DNA of 64,000 nt from contig NW_020194677.1 of NCBI RefSeq assembly GCF_002865645.1, positions 62,001 to 126,000 of the forward strand. Direction: 5' to 3'. Made by a program: the position numbers and the translations under genes. This document shows, one piece after another, positions 10,964-21,758 of the stretch (positions are counted from its first letter, which is position 1; the number at the start of each line of letters is the position of its first letter). The notes under the pieces are model-generated. The model saw nothing but the letters and a program-made list of their open reading frames with translations. It was not told the origin of the DNA and did no database searches. The stretch comes from Hyaloscypha bicolor E. Taxonomy: Eukaryota > Ascomycota > Leotiomycetes > Helotiales > Hyaloscyphaceae.

Positions 10964-11880
10964 TGTTGACTATTCTTGTTGAGAAATTGATCGTAACTCT
11001 CCGATGAAGTGACTCGATCGTAGAAGAAATCTTGTGAGGGAAAGAGCTAAAGTTAGAAAGATGTGCCAGTTGCAGAAGGTAAGAGATATAATGTAAAGAT
11101 ACTATGCAAACCGCAGAACTGCCGTCCCCTGCGTACATACAGCGGGGTAATAAGTCGAAGTCTACTCCTAGTGGACACATCTTTCCAAGAAGTTCGTTTC
11201 GGCTCATCTCGTGCCTCGACATTATTGCCCCGGTTTGTTGTTCGGGAGCAACCCTGGTAGTGAGGCGCGAAGCTATATGGTCGGAAGCATTGAAGCGACG
11301 CAACGTTCGGACCGTCACAAGGAGTATGAAACAGGGCCAGTCCACCTCTAAACCCCAAAGAACTGCCCTTCGGCTCCAACCGGATATCGAGCCCCAAAAA
11401 GCTAACTGGTGGCGTCGTCCACATGAAGAATCTAGTTAAGTCGATCAGATGTGTCGGGATGCGGCCAGTCAGCGCGAGGGTATCTGCAGGCAAGCAGTGT
11501 ACAAATGGCACGGAGGGTGAAAACCTGGCCAGATAGGACCGGGGTCTAGGTCGCTTGACAGGAACAGCGCTAGGCCCCACATTCAACAGTTGTTGATGTG
11601 GGGGGACTGGAGAATTCTGGGGAAGTGGATCTAGACTTAGGGGAACTACCGGGACCGCCCAGGCGGGTTTGTCGGTTCGTCAGATGTGTGCATATATTTC
11701 TTATGTGAAGTCTGCGGCCGTCAGCGCCAAACGCCACATTCTCATCTAAATTTCTGGCACAATCAATATCAGATTTGCCAGATCAAAATCATTTGGAGGA
11801 GTAAGGCCCCGTGTCGCACGGCCGCACGTCTTTTGAATACTGGTAATTACAACAACCAAATGCTAGCTTTTATTACTCGA
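10964..11880. promoter_or_regulatory. Upstream region of the MFS gene
   Basis: Ordinary-composition non-coding sequence. On the plus strand it contains GTGGGG (11598-11603) and CTGGGG (11617-11622). Both fit the SYGGRG consensus of the carbon-catabolite repressor CreA/Mig1 and are spaced 13 bp apart, about 640 bp before the MFS start. Paired CreA sites are usual at repressed sugar or aromatic-uptake genes, but the motif is short and could be chance. Confidence 0.3.
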
Positions 11881-14366
11881 TAATCGAAGCTACTGTAGTA
11901 TTTGACAAATTAAAAGTGTTTCGCAAGAAACAAACACTCAATAATTATCGTAATTACGGAGGTTTCAGCCTCTCTTCGCCAGCGTATTCAGCCTCTATTT
12001 TTAGCCTCACGAATCTCCTACTTCTCCTTCCCTAATAATTAGTAATTAATCCCCATAATTTCAGCGTCTCAAAGCCTAGATTTATTTTATTATTAAATAA
12101 AAAAGTAATAAATAAAATAATTATGTCTTCTATTACTCACTAACTAAATAAATCAATGTGAGATGTATCCTATTAGAAGCGCAAAATATAAAGCTTTAGA
12201 AAGATGTTATGCTCTAGAGAGGCCTATTTGTTCCGCTAGTAGGAACAACTTTTATTAGCGAATTTTCTCATTAGTTTAATCTGAAATAATTTACTACGAA
12301 AAGTAATAAAAGTTAATTCCTCTTTAGGATTTCTAAAGTACCTTTTTTGAGGCAATGAATACTGATAAAAATACATTAACTTACATTATCTAATAGACTA
12401 CTGCCAGTTCTAAAGTTACTTATAGTGCCTTTAATTGGGTCTCTCCATCCATCTGGACTGGCCGCACTCTGCCAAGTTTCGTTGCCGGAGACGGACATTG
12501 CTGCTAGCCTCCCTTGCCATTATTTTGGGTATTTGGGTCAATTAATGTATGATGCGGTTGCCCTTCGGCTTTGGAAGGACTGGTTGTATATTTCTAGAGT
12601 GCGTAAGTTTCTAGCTATTGGAAGCAGAGCAAGACTAACGGCCGTAGCCTTTGGCATCTTGAATAAAGAGAAGTTATCGCAGTAACTACAAATCGGAGAT
12701 TGTAGTTCTGAATCGATATTCTCGGGCAGGTCTTGTGTTGTGTGAGGACATACATTTACCAGAGCAATTGGAGATGGACACGGTGTAAGAGGTGTGGTAG
12801 ATAACTCGAAGGTATATGTTTGGGTGTTTGGTAGCCAAGATGACTTAATGCGAAGTGCGAAGGTGAGATGCAAAGAAAACTAAGTGCACAGGCAATGAAG
12901 ATCGATATGTTGAATCACTAGTTGGAAAGATGGATTTTGCACTATTATTGTCGATCGTGACCCTCTTTGACTATCAAGGACAACGTGAAAGTGTTGGGGT
13001 TGTAGACTCCGCTGATTTCGGTTCATATACTAAAACAGGATTTCAGCAGAATACCTTGTCAAGATGAAACGCTCTAGAGTGCGAATAACCTTTATGTTGC
13101 ATCTCCGAAGGTGATCTGGCTCAACCTGGCCAACAAAAAGCAACTAGAGCGTGGATCCGCACCTTAGATCGGGAACGAAGGGGGTGACGTATTGAAGGGT
13201 CGCTAGTAGATAAGTCCTTGCTATCCCCTGCATATTTATTAACATTTGCAGATTAATGCCAGATGGTGCATTTAAGACAGCTTGATTAATAATTGATTAT
13301 TGAATTGATTGAGTCTGAAGTTTAATCTAAGAGAGGGAGAGGAATTTTTGAGATTATATTACAGTGGGATACAAACCAGCTTTGAATCTAGTGAGACATC
13401 GATTTTTGGAGCAAAATCACGTGAACGGCACCGTCTATTAACCATCTAACAATTAGGGGTCGAATAGGCAAGTGAAAATGCAAAGAGTAAAAGCAAGATT
13501 TCTCTATAATAAGGAGAGGTAGAAAGCTATATGAGATATATTTTTGAAGTATTAAGAGGCCCTTGACTCCCCCGTCGGCATAAAAGCGTATAAGAGAGCG
13601 TATTCTTTTAATATCTTAAGAGGTAAAACTAGTCTTTAATCCTGGAAGGACACCCCTAACACCCCCTAAAGAGAGGAGGGAGCGCAAAAAGGTAAGGATA
13701 GGTAATTAATTTTTTTATTAAAAAAAAAACCTCCCTTAAACCTCCAGCGGTTTTTTAATTCTTAAGATCAAGCAATAGTATCTTTCCGCAGTCACATGCA
13801 GCAATTTCCACACAAGCCACGTGGCGTAACCAAAAGCCTCGCTTTCGATAAGTGAAAATCTTAGTTTTAATTAAAACAAGGAGGTTGGGAAGGACATTAG
13901 AGTGACTACTCCCCGCTATTCACGATCTTGACTCAGATGTGAAAAGGAGTATACAAATAAAGGGATTAAATCAACATAATCTACACCAAAAATGATAAGG
14001 GGGAACTTTTAAAAGTGGACCAGCGGATGTAATTTAGGCTTCTAACAGAATGGACCATGTACCCCGCCCACGCCCACGCCTTCGAATCGAGAGTATCTTG
14101 CAGGAATTATTGCATAGCGACGCCTCGATAGCCACAAAGCAAATCATACAAGGTTTACAAGGCGATTTATTTTCAATGCCTCTAATTTATCTCAAAAAGC
14201 CGACAATACAGAAGCCACAATTCCTCAACAATTTGAGAGAAACATTACTGTCAACAGACCCTTAAGGGATTGTGAATTGGACTGTTACTGACAAAAATTC
14301 TATCACTCCGTTCATAATTCTCTTCAGTGGGGTAGTGTTATTAAGCAGCCGGAAGTGCCGGAGATA

Positions 14367-14405
14367 GGGAAATCGTACCATTTCCCCGTGTTCGAGCGGG
14401 GAAAT
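14367..14405. repeat. Triple GGGAAAT repeat forming two alternative hairpins
   Basis: GGGAAAT at 14367-14373, ATTTCCCC at 14380-14387 and GGGGAAAT at 14398-14405. The central copy can pair with either flank, with 6-nt and 10-nt loops. It lies about 1.4 kb upstream of the Reg1-like start. The function is unknown; it could be a cluster of protein-binding sites. Confidence 0.45.
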
Positions 14406-15205
14406 TGAAGATTAGGTATTTGGTAGTGCGACTAAGCGATCACAGCTACTTGCGTCGGACCTACCGAACTCGCAATCACTTCCACTGCCGATGAACCGAC
14501 CGATCATACAGACCCGAACCGATGCAGAGACTTGCGATCATGATACCGATCATGCAGCCGGAGCCATTCCCTTCTCAGATTGCCCGCAGTTTCCATTAGC
14601 GTCGTGAAGGGATCAATGCAAAATCAAAAATTGACAACAGAGACTGGTTGGTGAATAGACGTGTGGACCTTCTCTCCGGTCTGAGAGGGGTTTGTCACTG
14701 GTACGTGGAATGGATCGACATTAGTATGCAGTGTCCCACAAATACTCACTTCATGCATCGAACAGACCACCTTTTTAACTAATCCCTCCGAACCAAATCA
14801 GGGAGAACATGAATGTGAGTTTTATCTTGGATCGGCTTTTATAGCGAATGAGAACGGAACGCTTTTAGCCCAGGGACCCGAACAAACAAGGGGTCGACCT
14901 GACGATGACGACGGACAGCGGTTAGTTTCTGTGATGTCGACAACGGCGCGACATATTTCTCAGGCAAACGACGGCTCTTTTGCCCAGTAACTGACTAGAA
15001 CAGGGCATTTCAGTCAAATGCTTGAGTAGTGTACTTCAAGTTCATAGTGTTTAGATTTTACTAGCGCCATTGGCGGTGTGTCTCACCATATTTGCAGGTG
15101 GTGAATTACCAGTCTGGACCAATCGTGCACCAGGAGGAACTAATTGGGCCTTCGGTAGTTGTCCCGTCTGCCGGCGTTTTGAGCACCCACTTTCGATCGC
15201 GATCT

Positions 15206-15226
15206 GGGGGGGGGCCGGGGGGGGGA
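15206..15226 (+). repeat. G9-CC-G9 tract, G-quadruplex candidate
   Basis: Two runs of about nine guanines separated by CC, in otherwise balanced sequence about 560 bp upstream of the Reg1-like start codon. Each run could supply two G-triads. Confidence 0.5.
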
Positions 15227-15780
15227 GCAATAATAAATAATCGGCACGGGACGAGGGCTTGTTCGCTGATTCGCTCCAAGCACTGCTACGTATAGCAGCA
15301 TCTAGAAGGGAGACCTTGTGCATCTCCCAGGTACCTCTCAGCGGTCCCTATGGTGCCTGCCGTGCCATTGTCCCTAGACGCACTCGCCAAGTACTTCTTC
15401 AGGGTCCATCTTTCAAACCATTGTCTCGGAACCGAATTGAGTGAAGCTTGGCGTCCTTTCTTGAGGTTGACCTTAACCCATTGCGGTTGCTTCATTCCCT
15501 TCATCTCTGTGCTGCTCAGCAGATGCTACTCGTCGCAGAAAATGGTCCGGCCCCCTCGAACTTCGATCGACTGCATGAGAGTTACGGTGGCGACGGTCCT
15601 GAGTTTCTTTCGCTTGTGATCAGTCTAGCAGTATAGACTTTGATATTATATCCTGCCATCAGCGCAAAATGGAAGGAGGTAAAGACATAAGCTTCATCTA
15701 ACGAGCGATCGTCGCCTCTAATACGCAGAGCCAGGGTTGCATTTAGAGCTTGACCAGGCTTCACATCGTCGGAGAACAGA

Positions 15781-17337
15781 ATGACAGAAGTCTCTTCTGT
15801 TACTGCCCAGCCTGATTGGAACTATTCTTTCTCGTCGCCCACACTTCATCGTTCGTATTCCCAATCGTCATTCCTTGTGGGCTCTTTGTCCTTCCAACCT
15901 CCTCAAAAGCCTCGCGTCGAGGCTGAATACAGCTGTCGGATACCAGTCTCCGTTCACCCGCCCGGTTCCTCGAGTCCTCGAACGGCCCATACTGACTGCT
16001 GGGATTCGCCATTGCTTAAACCAACACTGATCACCAGTGACCCTTACACCGTCCCACCAGCGTCCGGTAGCATCCCGATAAACAATTCATGTCCTAGTAC
16101 TCTAGTTCCATCTAAGCACGCTGAGTTCGCCGAGGACGACGCTATGGTACAGGTTCAGCCTTCACGACATGTCGACTATCTCTCTTACGACTGGAAAGAG
16201 GACGATATCTGGTCGACGTGGAAACACATTCTCTCGAACCGAAAGGTGTGCAGTAATAGTGCGAGACTCGAGAACGCGGCATGGCGAGCATGGGCGAAGT
16301 CGAAGTACCGGCTTAAGTCCGTGTCCCCTGAGTCTGTGAATTGGTAAGATTTTCACGATCAATGCTCTAGCGGATTCGTAACCTTGTTAAAATGTACTAG
16401 GCTGAAGGATCGCGACGTAACATGGTTGTACGGTCCTCTCCAGACAAGCTGCGCCAAAATATCAACGCCACCTGCTTCTATAACCGGCGTCGGAATATCG
16501 AAATCGGACTCTTTGCTCAACAAGAAACCTATCCTGAAGAAACGAAGTGACTTCGAGATCATGCTTCGACTGTCGCCATCCTCGGCATCACTCCTAAATC
16601 CAGCAGCATTGAGACAAGGCATTGGCAATGAATTCCCCTCCGCCACTACATCGCGGGAACGGTCACCAGCAGCGATCGAGAAGCGACATATTCATTTCTA
16701 TGACAAAGTTGAGCAGTTTATCGCAATGGGTGTCGAAGATGGCGATGGCGACAAAGACCCAAGAGAAATCTACAGTTATGATGATGATAGCTCGTCGGAC
16801 GATGGACTTCTCATCATGAAAAGGCCATCGAAACCGAAGGTTCTACAACAAAGCAATCGAAACTGCTCGCAGACCAGCTTTAGTCCTAAGAGCAGAACGA
16901 TAGCAATCCTGCCATCCACAACGCTAAAGTCCGGAGTAGATACTTTGGATCTAACTGAGCTAAAAACAAGAGACGACGGAAGGCTCTCTTGGTATCTCTC
17001 GCCGGAGACATCTCCATTAACAGAGTCAGCTATAGACATACTGCTCGAGAGCCACGACGAAATTGCAGACGTATCCTGGAACCTGCCCAGTGCGTCCGCC
17101 AACCACAAGAACCGTATCTCTATGGCACACGATAGTTTACTACAGAACTCTTCATGGGAGACGAGCGGATGCGAAGCGCATAGGCATCTGAGCTGCAATC
17201 CTCGTGGGATGTCTATGCTCTGCAAAGAAGGCGACAATGATGTGGTAGCAGCGGGTCTATTTGGGCGAGTGACGGATGGTATGAATACTGCAAAGGACAT
17301 CGCATATGTCTTATGGAACGTCGGATGGGAGAAGTAG
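15781..17337 (+). CDS. reg1: Reg1-like PP1 (Glc7) regulatory subunit
   Basis: Exons 15781-16343 and 16401-17337, with a 57-nt GTAAGA...TAG intron that splits the conserved Trp codon, give 499 aa. Residues about 132-202 form the block conserved in fungal Reg1 proteins: DYLSYDWKEDDIWSTWKHI, ARLENAAWRAWAKSKYRLKS, VSPESVNW, DVTWLYGPL. KRHIHFYDKVEQFIA at about 282-296 contains RHIHF, an RVxF-type docking motif for the PP1 catalytic subunit, equivalent to the Reg1 site needed for Glc7 binding in yeast. An acidic SYDDDSSSDDG follows, and the C-terminal AKDIAYVLWNVGW is also family-like. In yeast, Reg1-Glc7 dephosphorylates Snf1 to maintain glucose repression; a similar role here is inference. The gene lies isolated between gene-poor stretches, so it may be a divergent paralogue rather than the main orthologue. 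Confidence 0.88.
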
Positions 17338-18981
17338 TCTTCAACCTCCCCAGTCCCACATGGCTGTACAGGTGGGCGTTACCTATGACTTCGACAAGGT
17401 TGTATACAGCTCTTAATTCTCCTTCCAACACATCATCACTAAGCCATTTGCTTATATGAAGATGACGAGTAAGAGTTGTTACTTTGTGTCTACTTTGCTC
17501 GTAGTTTTCTGCAATCCGTGCTTTTGGTTAATGTATTTTGGGGCATGCTCTCTAGGAATGTGGCGATAGTGAACAGAAGATACAATGTGTTGACCCCGAG
17601 GAGGTATGGTTTAGCAAAAGTCAAAGAAGAATGCAGCCAAAGCGAATGTAACCTCACTATTTAGGACATGCACTCTAGTCACATATCTCAGACCAAAATA
17701 CTTAAGCAATAGTTGCGGTTGCCACGTTGTCCCCTACTTTCGTGAACGGGTAGTTGGGGTTACGTCACTACAGTACTTGCCAGCACGATGCGAAACGCAC
17801 ACGGCGCACCCTCCAGCACTACCTATCTCCTGGTTAAATCAACCTGCAGCCTCACCAACTGCTTAATTTCACGTGTCAAGGTCTCTTTGGTTGCTTCAAG
17901 CCACAGAAGCCTCCTCTCTAGCGCTACTATCTCCTCGTTGCAGGATCCAAACCCTGCCCTTTGCTCATGGGTGTGTCTTGCCGAGTTCTGTGAAAGCCAC
18001 CAACCTGAACCCGCCATCATGTCATCCGAAATCGCGCGTGAAGTAGACTCTCGAAGAGGTTGTTCAAACGCGTTCGATATCGCTGCTCGGTATGGTTGTA
18101 TGTGTTTTCCGTCTGCGTGCACAAATATTATCTAGAGAGTAATTTAAATAAAAGTAAATATACTAGAAACAGCATATTATTATAAATCTTTTAGGGGTAA
18201 TTAGAGTAACTATTAGAGCAAATAAGCTAATTATAAAGAAGTATTTAAAATCTTTAATACTAGATTATAATAAGGTTTGCACTCTATTACTGATAAGTAC
18301 TATTAGTATAGCTTATATAAGTATAATAAATGAAATTATATACTTATTTTATTAGAGATTTAAAATTAAAATTTAGCTAGCAACTGGAGAAAGCCATAGC
18401 GCTACTATCCTCTACAAAGTAGCAATATAGCCTCAATTCCTTCTAATAGGAATAAGAGCACTACAAATATACGAAACTTGCTATCTAGCGAGCAAGAGAA
18501 CTTAGATGCGCTGAAACACAGCCTAACAACCTGCGCGAAAAAAAAGTGAATTTCAAAGCTCAACATAGGCCTCGTTATCCTCCTAATGAAGGGTCAACAA
18601 AGCCGGCTGAGAAATAAATATAAGCTGATGAGGCTTGCATGTGAGTAATAGGACCGTAGGTACCCACTGGAGTTGAGTTCGAGGCCGAGTTGCTGGTTGA
18701 TGATAATATTTCGTAAAGTAGCACCCAGTGGGTTGATGCTTTTTGGGGATGAGAAAAAGTCACACCAGGTTGTAGAGAAAGAGATGCCGAGGACGGATCT
18801 TCAACTCTGCTTGAGAAGGTGTGTTGGTGAGGTGCCCAGGCGTTAGAAACCTACAGACTATAAAAGAGATCAGTTACTACGGTCTAACCAGGAACTGAAG
18901 GGGAAGAACGAGGTACAGCTCTTACTCGGAAGTAAGAGAGATAGATATGGAGGGTGAGTCCTTCTGCTTAATCGGCCTGCC
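17338..18981. other. Intergenic, with an AT-rich patch at 18.13-18.42 kb
   Basis: No supported gene. A minus-strand open frame at 17823-18122 encodes a short coiled-coil-like stretch (EEIVALERRLLWLEATKE) and could be a remnant. It ends exactly where the AT-rich patch begins. A small minus frame at 18575-18763 has no domain. Confidence 0.35.
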
Positions 18982-20281
18982 CTATTTGGGTGGGGTTCCG
19001 ACGCCCTTCAAGGTTTGTCCGCTAAGCTTGACTCCCGTTCCATAGCGGCCCTCAAATTCTGGCTCTACTCTCGTCCGAGGTTCTATGTCTTTCTCAGTAC
19101 CGATATGACGCGACAGTTGCTGGAAGGATTCATCAGACAGCTGTCCAAACACTTGGAACGATCTGGATCCAGCTGTGACGCGCCTTGCTGCGATCAGAGC
19201 TCCCACCGTTGAGATGATCACTTGCTGGCCATCATCCACTAGGGATATATCCTCGTAAACATTGGCATGATCTTGGTTTGCTTGCTTAGAGGCATCAACG
19301 CAAATGTCTAAGCTTTGTCGGATGGCGTCCCTCTCTTCTTGCATTATTTCTCGCTCAGCAGCCTGCTCGTTCGATAGGTCTGTCGGTTGCAAGGAGAATC
19401 GGTTTAGTCGATTGTTGATATCTCGGAGTTGCCTTTCGAGATGAGTGGTTGTATCGGTGAGTTTCTCTTTGCATGCCTTAAAGGTAGTGGCAGTGAGTTG
19501 TTGAGCCGAGGTAAGACCACTAAGCGTGGTGACGGGTGGATGATGAGCAGACGAAAGGTTTATAAAGGCGTTGGGCTGGAGTTCATCTATTTGAATCAAG
19601 ATTTTGGTGCAGATATCAAGGCACTGTTTAGTGCTGGTTCTCTCCTCCTGTATTTGTTGCCGCTCGTCCGTATCTGCATTGGAAATTCCCGTGCCTTCTG
19701 AGATGATCCGTAGTCTATTGTCAATACTTTGGAGGTGCTCTTCGAGGTCGGCAGTCGTATTTGAGATCATTTCTTTGTATTCTTTGAGCACTTTGATGGT
19801 AATAGCAGCCGTACGCCTATGCGGGAGAAACATCAGCTTCGTCTACACGGGGTATACATCAAACTCACATGTTTGCGTTGCCGAGCGCAATAGAAATGGT
19901 AGACTTATACCCCGCTAGCATGTTTTTAAATCCAGCGATATCGCCTCCCAGGTACTTTAACTTTGCCCAGTCCCTAAAACTCGTCCTGGGGCCACTAGAA
20001 TGCTCTGCACAGCTGAGAATCACCGCTTCGAATTCCTTGCAAGCCTTGCCGCATCGGAGGAGAGGAAGCTTAAGCGCTGTAAAATCAACATCCGTGCTGA
20101 CCGAAGTCTCTTGAAGAGACTGTAAGACTTCGTTAAGGGCTCTGAGCTCTTCCTTAAGCTCGCGCACATTCCTCTGGTTGCTGCGAAAGCTGTCGACTAA
20201 CTGGTAGAGAATAGTAGTTGATTTAAAGGCAAACAGCGTCAATTGTAATACCCCAGAAGCAATGCCTATTGGATCTGCCAT
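18982..20281 (-). CDS. Stand-alone fungal STAND N-terminal domain protein (Fungal_N / azaphilone cluster protein L-N type)
   Basis: Two exons, 20281-19869 and 19816-18982 (53-nt GTGAGT...TAG intron), give 415 aa. It begins with the hallmark MADPIGIASGVLQLTLFAFKS, followed by VRELKEELRALNEVL, LPLLRCGKACKEFE and RTSFRDWAKLKYLGGDIAGF. Two related helical repeats follow: one around LEEHLQSIDNRL with ERTSTKQCLDIC, the other around LERQLRDINNRL with ERDAIRQSLDIC. The C-terminal third (VYEDISLVDDGQQVIISTVGAL, FGQLSDESFQQLS) is also typical of the stand-alone form. In many fungi this N-terminal module precedes an NB-ARC or NACHT domain and repeats, as in NLR-like proteins. Here no such domain is attached or adjacent, so it is a truncated or single-module member. 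Function unknown; a role in signalling or non-self recognition is inference. Confidence 0.88.
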
Positions 20282-20620
20282 TCTAAGGATTGAGCGGGAA
20301 ATGATAGGACGCAGAATTTGTACAGTATATGAGCAGGTCAAAAAGGCGGGAGGGGGCGGGGAATTGCGCCAAGGTAGGCGCGGTCAAGATGTTAAATAAT
20401 CTGACGGTGGCGACGTTGATGGCTGGCGATGGCAGGCTCGTAGGGAGAACGGTTTGGGAGATGGCAAAGAGGCGAGGGTCGGGATTTGGCAGAGGCGATG
20501 AACGAGGAGGAGAGGAGCAGCAGCCTTGTCGTCGCCTTTCCTGCTTTTTGGCGGCAGGCGGCTGTTCCTCAAATCCCGCATGATTGGCAAAACCACATTA
20601 CTAATCATGACCCCACGCTG
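20282..20620. promoter_or_regulatory. Upstream region of the STAND N-terminal gene
   Basis: GC-rich non-coding sequence between the minus-strand start and the small inverted-repeat element. No recognised motif. Confidence 0.35.
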
Positions 20621-20967
20621 TACGGAAAGCCGTAAGGATCAGATGTGCCAGCGCAACTTCGAACTTCGCACTGGTAGCGATGAGAAGCCTATAATTATAG
20701 GGCTTCCTTTTCCTCGCGACTCACGTGTCTCGAAGCTCACTTCTCACTTTTAACTTACTCGCCCTTCCCCCCTAATATCCTTCCTCTCCTACCCCTATAC
20801 TTACATACATAAGAATAAGAATTAAAGAGAAAGAGTAAATATCCTAAGTAGTAGAAGAGGCTTAGTGAGAGGGGAGGGGGAGGGGGGGGGGCGTGTTGTG
20901 AGGCCTGAGCGATTTTTGGTGGGGTTCGAAGTTGCGCTGGCACATCTGATCCTTACGGCTTTCCGTA
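20621..20967. mobile_element. MITE-like element with perfect 44-bp terminal inverted repeats
   Basis: Arms 20621-20664 and 20924-20967 are exact reverse complements over 44 nt and start TACGG...; each arm contains its own small hairpin, TACGGAAAGCCGTA. The roughly 260-bp centre has no coding capacity but contains a near-palindrome around 20687-20709 (TATAATTATA core) and a strongly G-rich run at about 20873-20892. If TA is the target duplication, the arms start at CGG. The element is non-autonomous; superfamily uncertain. Perfect arms imply recent mobility or gene conversion. Confidence 0.8.
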
Positions 20968-21758
20968 GCGCTGAGCCAATAAGCAGATGAGCCAATGAAC
21001 TTCCACGGCGTGGACCACAGACGTACAAGTGAGACGTGGTCAAAGAGTGAAGATTGGTTGATTTCTAAGAATAGAGAAGGAGAGCGGGGTAATATGTGTG
21101 CCCTGCTACGGGCGCGCGGACCGCCGGAGGTCACATGACCTGCGCCACGTGACTAAGAGAACCGAAGTCCCTACCATTGTGCTTTTTACTCGCCTTTTGT
21201 ATACGCGCCAAGGGCCGAAATATAGCTCGAAAATGAAGCCTTATTTTATAATAAAGTTATGGAAAGTCGCTTTTTAAGAGAGGGAAAGGAGGCTAGAATG
21301 GAATCAAACTCTCAATTCCATAAGTACCCTTCTAGGGCAGCTTTAGAAGGGTGCTAGCATATATCTAAAAGAGACTTAATTCTTGTCGACTGCGAATATG
21401 ACTCATCAGTGTTCATAGGACGACTCGGAAGTTATCTGATGGGGGGTGTTCGAGCGGCCAACACAGCCACAACCCTACGGGAAATACCCACATGAAATAG
21501 ACTCGCAAACCAGCGAATAATACTTCGTCTTGAGGTTGCTTCTCGCAACCAACCTCATCGGAAAGTTCTATCTGTACTAAAATCGTGGCTGAGTTCAGCT
21601 TTCAACCCCGAACTCAGCTAAGTTGCTAAGCGAGTTAATTCCGATGGCTTGCAGCATCAAGTCAACACAGCCTCACTGGCTTCCGTATTCTCCTGTCTGG
21701 GATTTGGAAAGACTCAAAAGGAAGGGGGAGACTCTGGCGAGAAAGTAGCAGACTCAGC
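20968..21758. promoter_or_regulatory. Upstream region of the Zn2Cys6 gene
   Basis: Non-coding, with a short AT-rich patch near 21.23-21.37 kb. A single TGACTCA element (Gcn4/CpcA or AP-1 type) occurs near 21399, about 360 bp upstream of the start codon. It is suggestive only. Confidence 0.3.

Larger units (their letters stand above)
11881..15780. other. Gene-free stretch with AT-rich patches
   Basis: No supported coding gene. 11.9-12.4 kb and 13.2-14.0 kb are AT-rich and look like decayed repeats. Open frames near 12425-12873 and 14050-14265 have no recognisable domain and I do not call them. Contents worth marking are the triple GGGAAAT repeat near 14.38 kb and a G9-CC-G9 tract near 15.21 kb, listed separately. 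Confidence 0.5.

Noticed and set aside
10593..11345. 250-codon minus-strand open frame overlapping the MFS 5' exons
   Set aside because: It is in the wrong frame relative to the spliced MFS protein; a shadow produced by reading through introns.
11053..11586. Minus-strand 177-codon open frame upstream of the MFS gene
   Set aside because: No domain, odd composition and overlap with the opposite-strand frame; it lies in the presumed promoter.
17823..18122. Minus-strand frame with a coiled-coil-like tail
   Set aside because: Short, no homologous pattern, abuts an AT-rich patch; at best a remnant.
20916..20930. GGTTCGAA near the MITE right arm as a tRNA T-loop
   Set aside because: It is part of the inverted-repeat arm; no tRNA fold.
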